NCBI GenBank assembly: GCA_016704485.1
Contig: JADJAA010000001.1
Coordinates: forward strand, 434,001 to 498,000
DNA length: 64,000 nt
Direction: 5' to 3'
From: Flavobacteriales bacterium
Lineage (GTDB): Bacteria; Bacteroidota; Bacteroidia; Flavobacteriales_F; PHOS-HE28
Both the position numbers and the translations under genes were made by a program. Position 1 is the stretch's first letter. The number at the start of each line of letters is the position of its first letter. Positions 1-7,495 of the stretch are shown piece after piece. A model generated the notes under the pieces. It made no database searches and was not told where the DNA came from. It saw nothing but the letters and a program-made list of their open reading frames with translations.

Positions 1-903
1 GCCATATTCGTCTACCACAACAGCTACGTGGGAGCGTTGCTTAATGAACAATTGCAGCGCCTCATCCGCCGGCATGGTCCCAGGGATGAAATTCACAGGA
101 CGTACAATTGCCTGAATGCTCTTCGGACGTCGGAACAATTCATATCCATGCACATAACCGAGGATCTTGTCGATACTCTCCTTGTACACAAGCATTTTGC
201 TCATCCCGTTCTCAGCGAACCGGCTTTGGAGGGTCTGAACGCTCTCATCCACCTGTATGGCCTCGATCTCTGCACGCGGAACCATTAGGTCACGCACCTT
301 TATCTTGCTCAATTCCAATGTATTACGAAAATACTCAACCTCCGCATCCAATGATTCATCGCCCTTGGGGACATTGCTGATGTCATTCAGGAATTCATCC
401 AGGTCCACACGTCCAAATGCCTCCTGACCTGAAGTACCGCGCACCCCGAAGACTCTTAAGATCCCTTCCCCCATTGAGGTCACTACCATCATTGGCAGCC
501 AAAAGACGGTGTAGATCACGCGCAAGGGGATCGCAAAGAGGCTGAGTGCCCTATCCGGGTCCATCCGGAATAGCAGTTTGGGCAAGAACTCTCCAAGAAT
601 GAGTACTACGACCGTGCCGATCACTACCCGGACCACCAATTCAAACGCCGCTCCTTGGTTCAATATTGGCAGCATTTGGCCCATAACACTCGTAAACACC
701 ACGCCATAGAGAACGAATGCCACGGCATTGCCAACGAGCAACGTACCTACGACCCGCGACGGGCGCTGCAGCATGTCGCCCAGCACCCGGGCCCAGATCG
801 CGCCGCGCTTGCGCTCCAGCTCCAGATACAGCTTACTACTGCCGACCAAAGCAACTTCCAACCCCGAACAAAGGGCGGATATTGCGATGGACACAATGAT
901 CAA
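1..903 (-). CDS. CNNM/CorC (hemolysin)-family membrane protein, 3' end outside window
   Basis: Reading the minus strand from about 903 down to base 1 gives one open frame with no stop: a hydrophobic CNNM transmembrane region (about the first 160 residues, with segments such as LILIIVSIAISALCSGLEVA and VVIGTVVVLILGEFLPK), then a linker and CBS-type sequence (VRDLMVPRAEIEAIQVDE, then HVAVVVDEYG at the edge). This is the HlyC/CorC/GldE architecture, linked in the family to divalent-cation transport or membrane-protein maintenance. The C-terminal CBS and CorC_HlyC parts lie outside the window. An in-frame TAA at 939-937 excludes an upstream ATG, so the start must be TTG 903 or GTG 894. The coaX, OMP, lptC, hemolysin order is typical of Flavobacteriia. 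Confidence 0.85.
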   Translation of the reverse strand, partial: MIIVSIAISALCSGLEVALVGSSKLYLELERKRGAIWARVLGDMLQRPSRVVGTLLVGNAVAFVLYGVVFTSVMGQMLPILNQGAAFELVVRVVIGTVVVLILGEFLPKLLFRMDPDRALSLFAIPLRVIYTVFWLPMMVVTSMGEGILRVFGVRGTSGQEAFGRVDLDEFLNDISNVPKGDESLDAEVEYFRNTLELSKIKVRDLMVPRAEIEAIQVDESVQTLQSRFAENGMSKMLVYKESIDKILGYVHGYELFRRPKSIQAIVRPVNFIPGTMPADEALQLFIKQRSHVAVVVDEYG

Positions 904-1053
904 GATGAGGTCAGTGGAGAGGATCGGTCCGTGGTATTAGGTATAAGATATGTTGAAGATCGGGGTAATTTGCAAAAGGCGGAGTTCTATCAAGAAGACC
1001 TTTGGGGTATGGATGAGCTGATCGATCGGTGAGCAGCCGTCCACAGATGACCA

Positions 1054-1257
1054 TCAACGGGCTTTGTCATCCAACGCCTCCAGCTTTTTGCGGGTCATTC
1101 TGCGAAAAACGAACATGGCCAGTGCGATCCCTGGAAATACCAACCATTGCTTTCCTGCATCGAATCCATCGGCAATGAGCACCCAGATCGCCGCTAAGGC
1201 CGTGCCTATCGCAACAGCCAACCAGAAATGTTCCATGAACCTATTGATCTTCCGCAT
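1054..1257 (-). CDS. Small membrane protein between lptC and the CNNM gene
   Basis: About 67 residues from ATG 1257, with two hydrophobic stretches (FWLAVAIGTALAAIWVLIA and WLVFPGIALAMFVF) and a basic tail (RRMTRKKLEALDDKAR). It looks like a two-helix inner-membrane protein with its C-terminus in the cytoplasm. It overlaps the end of the LptC-like gene by 17 bp; an alternative ATG at 1236 would avoid the overlap. I recognise no named family. Position and orientation suggest co-transcription with lptC. Confidence 0.6.
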   Translation of the reverse strand: MRKINRFMEHFWLAVAIGTALAAIWVLIADGFDAGKQWLVFPGIALAMFVFRRMTRKKLEALDDKAR

Positions 1258-1834
1258 CGGTCGACAAGGTATCACCCTCGCCCAAATGTAGTGTGCCGGT
1301 CACTTTTTTGATCGTGTACCGACTAAAGTCTTCAACAGCCTCCAGCCCTTGACCATGAACAACATTCAACCCTCGTTGTACCCTTACCGCCTTATCGGTG
1401 CGTACCATGGCGCTGTCCTGATGCCAACTGAGCTGTTCGGTCTCTAAGCGCTCCCCTTTGGCATTGACGAATACCACTTGCTCAAAAACCTCCATACGTT
1501 GCTGCTTGGGAAGTATGGTGCCGCGCCGCGCAGTAAGTGTACTACCCGGGTTACCTACACTATCGAAAAAAACCAATTCAAGACCATCGCTGAGCTCAGT
1601 ATGCTTTGGCTCTACCGCGAATTCTTCGATCTTTCCAGCGCGCAATCGATTCCGTACTCGCCCACTATCAGTGAAGAAATACTCCGCTTCGAATGTTACC
1701 CGGTCCGGAGAAGCAAGTGGTAACTCCACCGCTGCAACATTATCCAGATCGTTCTTACAGCTCACCATGGCCAGTAACCCGAACAGGCCAATGGCACCAA
1801 TGAACGTCAATCGATCCGGCGCTTTTTGAACCAT
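1241..1834 (-). CDS. lptC: LptC-like LPS export lipoprotein
   Basis: 197 residues from ATG 1834, which has GGGA five bases upstream. The N-terminus is a lipoprotein signal ending in a lipobox (LLAMVSC, Cys at 26). The mature part has OstA/LptC-like beta-strand segments: FEAEYFFTDSGRVRNRLRAG, ELVFFDSVGNPGSTLTARRG, VFVNAKGERLETEQLSWHQD and KVTGTLHLGEGDT. LptC carries LPS from the LptBFG transporter to LptA in the periplasm. Bacteroidota LptC proteins are diverged and often predicted as lipoproteins, as here. It overlaps the end of the upstream porin-like gene by 28 bp, which suggests translational coupling. Confidence 0.75.
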   Translation of the reverse strand: MVQKAPDRLTFIGAIGLFGLLAMVSCKNDLDNVAAVELPLASPDRVTFEAEYFFTDSGRVRNRLRAGKIEEFAVEPKHTELSDGLELVFFDSVGNPGSTLTARRGTILPKQQRMEVFEQVVFVNAKGERLETEQLSWHQDSAMVRTDKAVRVQRGLNVVHGQGLEAVEDFSRYTIKKVTGTLHLGEGDTLSTDAEDQ

Positions 1835-3285
1835 TGGTCCCATGCTTCCGGAATAATTGAAATACCTACTTGGATAGTGGTGAACCGTTCTTGAAGAAGC
1901 GCATTGGCCGCATCGTTCCGTTGGCCGTATTCCACTCCAATATTGACCCGGCTCCAACTGAATTTACCCAATGGGATCGAGACGCCTCCGGTCGCTGCCA
2001 TTTCGCGTAGTTGTGTTCCATCCACAATTAGGTAATCATCGGTATAGCGTAGCCCAAGCCGGTAGGTGTTGCGCAACCAAAAAGAGGCATTGGGGTTCAA
2101 CGTAGGATGTAAACTTCCACCTACTGCATAAATTGACTGTGTACCCAATGCTCCTTGCGATGTATATCCATCAACATCAACATCCATGGTGCTCCAATCG
2201 CGCAAACGATACTCTACCACACCCTTCCAACGATTGTTATAGATGCTGAACCCAGCGCTGTACGAAGCAGGAATGCCGATCGTTCCGCGTGTGCCTTGCG
2301 TAAAAAAAGTGGTGTCAACAGTAAAGTCCCCACCGGTGCCGGTTACGAACGAACTGCCCAGACCAGAATGCTTTGCGGTTAGGTTTGCAGGCAGTTCCGA
2401 TGCAATTCCAATACGATAGCGAAGGGCTTCCGCCTGGCGATTATCGATGGTGATGTGCTTATATTTATCGGGGTCCTTTCCCTCATTGATCCACTTCTGC
2501 TGGAGCCGTTCATCCTTGGCCAAAAGTTCCAAACGGCGCTCCGCAAAGGAAACAGCCACCCGCTCCTTTTGAACCAGATCACCCGTGAACTGGAACCCAA
2601 GGTTCACCGTTGGAGCGCGAACGACCAAGGACGAGGTGACCTGACTATTATAAAAGTTTCCGTTCGTCGGATAATAGGCCTTACGCGCTTCTTCAACAGT
2701 ACCGAAGAGGTAATTGATATTCGCGCCGAAGGAAAGTTTCTTACCACGTTCCATGCTGTCATTCGTTTGCCATAGCACACGAGAAAGGCCCAAGAACGCC
2801 TTGTTCAACCCACCACTTCCACTGTATTCATATCTGACCCTACCTCCAGTAGCGATCAACGTATCGTAATTATTGATCTGGTAGCCCACATTGCTGAATG
2901 GCGCTACACCGAGTGCGAAACCCCATTTGTTCTTGGCAAATGGAACACCTATGGAAAGACCCAACAGGTCCGTACGTTGCCCTTTACCGGTAACACCGTC
3001 AAGCTCATACGTGATGAACCGACCAACCCCGCCGGCTTCGAATACAGGTCGAGCAATGCCAACGTATGAAGCTGGATTAACGGAAGCCACACTGAACAGG
3101 TCCGATGCACCGATGCCGGAAACACCCATAAGACTTTGGGTGATCTGCGTGTTGTTGAATAGATCACCGAACCCGTAGGCCGAATAGGGTGAACCGCTGC
3201 CCTGCTGCCCTTGGGCATTCACTTTGCTAGCGCACAGCGTTAACAGAGCTATCGTGCAGAGTGCGGTTATGTATAAGGATCGCAT
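1807..3285 (-). CDS. Porin/FadL-like outer-membrane beta-barrel protein
   Basis: 492 residues. ATG 3285 is preceded by AAGGA at good spacing and opens a signal peptide ending near SKVNA/QG. The mature protein starts SGSPYSAYGFGDLFNN and has repeated amphipathic strands rich in Gly and aromatics, ending with strands such as WSRVNIGVEYGQRND and TIQVGISIIPEAWDQWF. That is typical of the FadL-like barrels found in Bacteroidota between coaX and lptC. It overlaps the coaX end by 59 bp. Substrate unknown. A longer start at 3327 exists but would add residues before the signal peptide. Confidence 0.7.
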   Translation of the reverse strand: MRSLYITALCTIALLTLCASKVNAQGQQGSGSPYSAYGFGDLFNNTQITQSLMGVSGIGASDLFSVASVNPASYVGIARPVFEAGGVGRFITYELDGVTGKGQRTDLLGLSIGVPFAKNKWGFALGVAPFSNVGYQINNYDTLIATGGRVRYEYSGSGGLNKAFLGLSRVLWQTNDSMERGKKLSFGANINYLFGTVEEARKAYYPTNGNFYNSQVTSSLVVRAPTVNLGFQFTGDLVQKERVAVSFAERRLELLAKDERLQQKWINEGKDPDKYKHITIDNRQAEALRYRIGIASELPANLTAKHSGLGSSFVTGTGGDFTVDTTFFTQGTRGTIGIPASYSAGFSIYNNRWKGVVEYRLRDWSTMDVDVDGYTSQGALGTQSIYAVGGSLHPTLNPNASFWLRNTYRLGLRYTDDYLIVDGTQLREMAATGGVSIPLGKFSWSRVNIGVEYGQRNDAANALLQERFTTIQVGISIIPEAWDQWFKKRRID

Positions 3286-3991
3286 ATAGTCCTTCAAGGG
3301 TAAGAAAAGGGAGCGCAAAGATGCCACTTTTCAAGGCGCTGACGAACCTTGGTGCATCACCGCCGGTCAGGGTAACGGCAATTCCGGGTCGTTCTTGCCC
3401 ATATGCCGCAATGAATTCTTTCAATTCACCTAAAATACCATAATGTATTCCGGCTTCCAAGGATGAATCCGTTGATATTCCGAGAGGTGATGGCTGCGGA
3501 CCCGGATCTACACGAGGTAGCCTTGCACTGTAGGCATTCATCGCCATCGCTCGCATTTGCAATCCTGGACTGATCGCGCCACCTGAGTAGCTTCCATCTT
3601 TTTCCACTACATCATAGGTGATGCAAGTTCCAAGATCTACGGCTAAGACCGGTCTTCCGGGAAATCGCGATAAACAGCCAACAGCGTTTGCGAGCCTATC
3701 CGCGCCCAAAGTCAATGGTGTACCGTAATTGCTCTTCAAGGGCGTAGGTGTATCTCCTTTAACGATCAGTAACGGTGCGATATTGGCTAATTGTTCCGCG
3801 TAGTGCTCATTGTCCGCAGCGGTAGTTCCAACAACAATTCCAGTAGGTCGATCACCTCCTAGTAAGGCCTTAACCGCATCCGTATCGCCATTCTCTGCAT
3901 GGATCATCCGCAGAAGCCTGTTCTCAGCAAATAGCGCCAATTTCGTGCGGGAATTACCCACATCCATTACAAGATCCAAACTTCTCATCAT
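3227..3991 (-). CDS. coaX: Type III pantothenate kinase
   Basis: 254 residues, the usual length. CoaX phosphorylates pantothenate with ATP in the first step of coenzyme A synthesis. Visible motifs: the phosphate-binding DVGNSRTK at residues 10-17, LTLGADRLANAVG with the catalytic Asp near 98, VDLGTCITYDVV near 117, and GGAISPGLQMRAMAM. Two adjacent ATGs (3991, 3988) are possible starts. The upstream ORF extension runs into the tRNA-Phe leader and is not coding. It is first in a minus-strand run with the OMP, lptC and CNNM genes. Confidence 0.93.
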   Translation of the reverse strand: MMRSLDLVMDVGNSRTKLALFAENRLLRMIHAENGDTDAVKALLGGDRPTGIVVGTTAADNEHYAEQLANIAPLLIVKGDTPTPLKSNYGTPLTLGADRLANAVGCLSRFPGRPVLAVDLGTCITYDVVEKDGSYSGGAISPGLQMRAMAMNAYSARLPRVDPGPQPSPLGISTDSSLEAGIHYGILGELKEFIAAYGQERPGIAVTLTGGDAPRFVSALKSGIFALPFLTLEGLYAILIHNRTLHDSSVNAVR

Positions 3992-4066
3992 CACGGATCG
4001 ACTACTTCCATATATTTGCGGCCCTTGTTCACAGAAAAGGTGTTTTTGCACCGCGCACAAGGTAAT

Positions 4067-4139
4067 GGTGCCTTAGCTCAGTTGGTAGAGCAATGGATTG
4101 AAAATCCATGTGTCCCCGGTTCAAATCCGGGAGGCACCA
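4067..4139 (+). tRNA. tRNA-Phe (anticodon GAA)
   Basis: A 73-nt cloverleaf folds by eye. The acceptor GGTGCCT pairs with AGGCACC, the D arm is GCTC/GAGC, the anticodon stem ATGGA/TCCAT encloses loop TTGAAAA (anticodon GAA), and the T stem CCCGG/CCGGG encloses TTCAAAT. The discriminator is A. The next bases are CT, so CCA is not encoded. A -7 type box TATATTTG lies at 4011-4018, leaving a leader of about 40 nt. Confidence 0.95.
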
Positions 4140-4147
4140 CTGAAAGT

Positions 4148-4180
4148 AAAAGCCCTCCACATAAGTTGTGGGGGCTTTTT
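4148..4180 (+). terminator. Intrinsic terminator after tRNA-Phe
   Basis: The stem AAAGCCC(T)CCAC pairs with GTGGGGGCTTT across a short loop and runs into TTTTT, nine bases after the tRNA. The A-run on the left arm means it may also work on the other strand, toward which the HD gene converges. Confidence 0.8.
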
Positions 4181-4205
4181 CGCTCCATGGCATCATTGGT
4201 CCCCA

Positions 4206-4820
4206 CTACTGCTCGTTGGCCAACCACGAACGCAAAGCACTCAAATGCTCTTGCTTCTTCGGTTCTCGCAACGCCTTATTGGTGGGCGTGAAATAATGAT
4301 GGTGCTCCAAGAAACGCACTTGAAGTTCATTCCACTCCCTCCTGGTGCCTACCGTGCCCTGATCGCATAGCTCTTGGAACAACATATCACCAATGATCTT
4401 GAAATCCGACCGCCCCAAATAATCCATATCGGCATCGCAGAGTATTCCGCACAATTCACATTTGGGTACCTGCGGAATTTTTGTGGAGAGTATCATGCCA
4501 CAGATCCGTTCGATCTGCTCTGAATTGAACCCGAACCGAGGCAGTTCTTTTCGGACGATCCCGCAACTGCGCTCCTCATGGTCATGATCCGCCACAATGA
4601 ATCCGGCATCATGATAGAGTGCTGCGATCTTCAACAGGACCAGGTCCTGACCTTCGACGCCCTCTTGTTCGGCAATGCCAATAACGCTGGCATAAACATC
4701 CAAGGTGTGCTCCAAACTATGGTAGGTCCACTTGGGGTCCAACTCGTTCTTGAGCCTAGAAAGAATATAAGCTTTCGCTGCGTCCGGATCCATTCCAAGA
4801 TGCCAATATACGATGGACAT
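4206..4820 (-). CDS. HD-domain phosphohydrolase
   Basis: 204 residues from ATG 4820 (a TTG at 4838 is also possible). Metal-binding residues of the HD superfamily are visible: His in TYHSLEHTLDVY (about 34-38), the HD pair in AALYHDAGF (70-71), a further His in ADHDHEERS, and Asp in LCDADMDYLGR (about 130). It resembles predicted metal-dependent HD phosphohydrolases of about 200 residues acting on small nucleotides or phosphates. The substrate cannot be read from sequence. A small Cys cluster (CELCGILC) precedes the last Asp motif. It stands alone, converging on the tRNA. Confidence 0.8.
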   Translation of the reverse strand: MSIVYWHLGMDPDAAKAYILSRLKNELDPKWTYHSLEHTLDVYASVIGIAEQEGVEGQDLVLLKIAALYHDAGFIVADHDHEERSCGIVRKELPRFGFNSEQIERICGMILSTKIPQVPKCELCGILCDADMDYLGRSDFKIIGDMLFQELCDQGTVGTRREWNELQVRFLEHHHYFTPTNKALREPKKQEHLSALRSWLANEQ

Positions 4821-5009
4821 TGCCACAGGTTCGCTCAAATACCCACTACTGGGTATTCATTAACTTTTAGAGATCGGGCTTCGTATATGGACCCTCGCTT
4901 TGCCTTGACCGAACGGAGGGATCAAGCCATGTTCGACCAAAAGATCACCCACAAGTTTCCGTAAGCATTTCACAGCGTGCCGCTGTCAGAGGATCTACTT
5001 TTGCACATC

Positions 5010-5963
5010 ATGACGGACCGCTCGCACCGCCGGACCATGTTGCTTTTCGGAGCATTGGCCGTCTATATCGTGTTGCAATTCACTTGGTGGGGAGTTCTTT
5101 TGCTGAGAAAGGACAGTGAAGTGGCACATCTGGCAGCCGTTGTGAAAGCACTGGGAGGTAGCCCCGGTGATCACATGGATACATACCGTGGACTGCGCAT
5201 GGTAGTGGGAGAAGGCCTCGTTTTCCTATTGATCCTTTTCGCTGTGCTCGCGCTAACGTTCAACGCAATAAAACGCGACCTCGCGTTGGCACGTACGCAA
5301 CGGAATTTCCTAATGGCCGTGACGCATGAACTACGCACTCCGATCGCAGCCATCAAATTACAACTACAGACCCTTGCACGTAGTGAGCTGAATGCTGATC
5401 AACGTGATCTGTTGCGTACCCAAGCGATAGTGGAAGCGGATCGCTTATCGCTGCTTACGGATAAGGTTCTCCTGGCCACTCGCGCGGACGAAGGCATTCT
5501 GACCTTGGAGCATGTCCCTGTGGATGTCATGAAGTTGTTGCGTTCCGTCATCGAACGTGCACGCGTGCAGTTCGCGCCCAAGCACGAGATGATCCTGCTT
5601 GGCCCACCAGAACATATCGTCAAGTCGGATGCACAAGCCATCCGCAGCATTGCGGATAATTTGATCGAGAATGCAGCAAAATACGCTCCTGATGGAACTA
5701 CAATAACGTTGGAAGTGATCCGTGGGCAGGAGGGTTGGCGGCTCACCGTTGCCGACGAGGGTCCCGGAATATCGGAGGCTGAACGAGAACTTGTCTTCAC
5801 CAAATTCTACCGAAGCGGCAATGAAGAGACCCGAAGCAGTAAGGGAACCGGCCTGGGACTTTACATCGTTCAACGGCTCACCGGTCAACTTGGGGGTTCC
5901 GTTCACGTAAGAAAACGCGAACCTCAGGGGGCTATCTTTACGGCCTCATTTCCGAATCGTTGA
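5010..5963 (+). CDS. Membrane sensor histidine kinase
   Basis: 317 residues from ATG 5010 (GTG 4977 would add 11). Two transmembrane helices (about 10-32 and 68-86) enclose a short periplasmic loop. A HisKA domain with MAVTHELRTPIAAIKL (phospho-accepting His near 106) is followed by HATPase_c: N box DNLIENAAKYAPDG (near 220), G1 DEGPGISEAE, and G2 GTGLGLYIVQRL. All catalytic boxes are intact. No response regulator is adjacent, so the partner is elsewhere. The stop TGA overlaps the gpmI ATG, implying translational coupling. A TACTTTTG box at 4995-5002 is very close to ATG 5010. Confidence 0.88.
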   Translation: MTDRSHRRTMLLFGALAVYIVLQFTWWGVLLLRKDSEVAHLAAVVKALGGSPGDHMDTYRGLRMVVGEGLVFLLILFAVLALTFNAIKRDLALARTQRNFLMAVTHELRTPIAAIKLQLQTLARSELNADQRDLLRTQAIVEADRLSLLTDKVLLATRADEGILTLEHVPVDVMKLLRSVIERARVQFAPKHEMILLGPPEHIVKSDAQAIRSIADNLIENAAKYAPDGTTITLEVIRGQEGWRLTVADEGPGISEAERELVFTKFYRSGNEETRSSKGTGLGLYIVQRLTGQLGGSVHVRKREPQGAIFTASFPNR

Positions 5964-7495
5964 TGACAGACCAGAAAGTAGTATTGATCGTATTGGATGG
6001 ATGGGGTCTTGGAGCCGGAGATCATACGGATGCGATCGCGCAAGCCCATACTCCCTTCATTGATAGCTTGTATGGATCTACAGCCCATTCGACCCTCTTG
6101 ACCGATGGCGTTAATGTTGGGCTGCCCGAAGGCCAAATGGGCAATAGTGAAGTAGGACATTTGAACATTGGTGCAGGCCGCATCGTTTATCAGGACCTTA
6201 TGCGCGTTAACAAAGCCATCGCCGAAGATACATTGAAGAGATCGCCTGTGTTGGTCGAGGCTTTTGCACATGCAGCCGAGCCTGGAAAACGCCTTCACCT
6301 GATCGGGCTTTTGAGTGATGGAGGTGTACATTCAATGCGCACACACGCAGAAGCACTTTGCCACATGGCACATGAATCTGGCGTGAAGGAGATCTTTGTG
6401 CATGCGTTCACGGATGGACGTGATGCGGATCCACGAAGTGGAAAGCGCTACATGGAGCAATTCCTGAATGCGATAGATGGAACCGGAGCTAAGGTGGCCA
6501 GTGTGGTCGGACGGTATTATGCCATGGATCGCGACAAAAGGTGGGAACGAGTAGCAGAGGCATACGAACTATTGGTGCATGGGAAAGGGCTTGTCATGAA
6601 AGACCCATTGACCGCATTCTCAGATAGCTATGCAGATGGGAAAACAGATGAATTCATTCTGCCTCATGTCATAGTAAGTGATGATGGAGAGCCACTCGCG
6701 ACCATTCGGCCGAATGATGTGGTCATCTGTTTCAATTTCAGAACGGATCGGTGCCGTGAGATCACACAAGCGCTCACGCAACAAGCCTATCCAGAGTATG
6801 GCATGACGCCACTGTCCCTGCACTTCGTTACCATGACGGAGTATGATCGAACATTCAAGAACGTTCAGGTATTGTTCCGGAAGGATGATCTGCAGATGAC
6901 CTTGGGAGAAGTGATCGAGAAAGCGGGAAAAAAACAGATCCGCATCGCTGAAACGGAAAAATATCCACACGTTACTTTCTTCTTCAGCGGTGGTAGGGAA
7001 AAGCCATTCGAGGGGGAGGACCGGATCATGATACCAAGCCCGAAAGTTGCGACTTATGACCTACAACCTGAAATGTCAGCGGAAGGGATCACAACGGCCA
7101 TATGCGAGCAACTGAAAAAAGGGGAAGTGGACTTCGTTGCACTGAATTTCGCTAATCCGGACATGGTCGGTCACACCGGAGTTTTCAATGCCATTGTGAA
7201 GGCCGTTGAAACCACGGACCGATGTGCCGAGCGGGTGGTGAATGCTGGACAGGAACATGGTTATTCCTATGTGATCATTGCAGATCACGGCAATGCTGAC
7301 AAAGCGCTCAACGCCGATGGAACGCCCAATACCGCGCACAGTACCAACCCGGTTCCCGTCTTCGTTCTGGACAAGCGGATCAAGGAATTGAAGAGCGGTG
7401 TACTCGCGGATGTGGCACCAACGATCCTGGAACTAATGGGCATAGAAAAACCCGCCGAAATGACGGGTTCTTCATTGATCTTAATGCAATTCTAG
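5963..7495 (+). CDS. gpmI: 2,3-bisphosphoglycerate-independent phosphoglycerate mutase
   Basis: 510 residues, full length. The enzyme interconverts 3- and 2-phosphoglycerate in glycolysis using two metal ions (usually Mn) and a phosphoserine. Motifs: VLDGWGLG at the start, the catalytic Ser62 in GQMGNSEVGH, HAFTDGRDADPRSG, YYAMDRDKRWERV, NFRTDRCREIT, EKYPHVTFFFSGG, FANPDMVGHTG and the metal-binding ADHGNADK. The ATG overlaps the kinase stop. Its TAG overlaps the stop of the convergent T9SS gene within CTAG at 7492-7495, so the convergent genes have no intergenic space. Confidence 0.96.
   Translation: MTDQKVVLIVLDGWGLGAGDHTDAIAQAHTPFIDSLYGSTAHSTLLTDGVNVGLPEGQMGNSEVGHLNIGAGRIVYQDLMRVNKAIAEDTLKRSPVLVEAFAHAAEPGKRLHLIGLLSDGGVHSMRTHAEALCHMAHESGVKEIFVHAFTDGRDADPRSGKRYMEQFLNAIDGTGAKVASVVGRYYAMDRDKRWERVAEAYELLVHGKGLVMKDPLTAFSDSYADGKTDEFILPHVIVSDDGEPLATIRPNDVVICFNFRTDRCREITQALTQQAYPEYGMTPLSLHFVTMTEYDRTFKNVQVLFRKDDLQMTLGEVIEKAGKKQIRIAETEKYPHVTFFFSGGREKPFEGEDRIMIPSPKVATYDLQPEMSAEGITTAICEQLKKGEVDFVALNFANPDMVGHTGVFNAIVKAVETTDRCAERVVNAGQEHGYSYVIIADHGNADKALNADGTPNTAHSTNPVPVFVLDKRIKELKSGVLADVAPTILELMGIEKPAEMTGSSLILMQF

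Noticed and set aside
655..1032. Plus-strand frame of 125 codons
   Set aside because: Antisense to the CNNM gene start and without any family features.
4578..4964. Plus-strand frame across the HD gene
   Set aside because: Lies almost wholly antisense to the HD hydrolase, which has clear motifs; a shadow frame.
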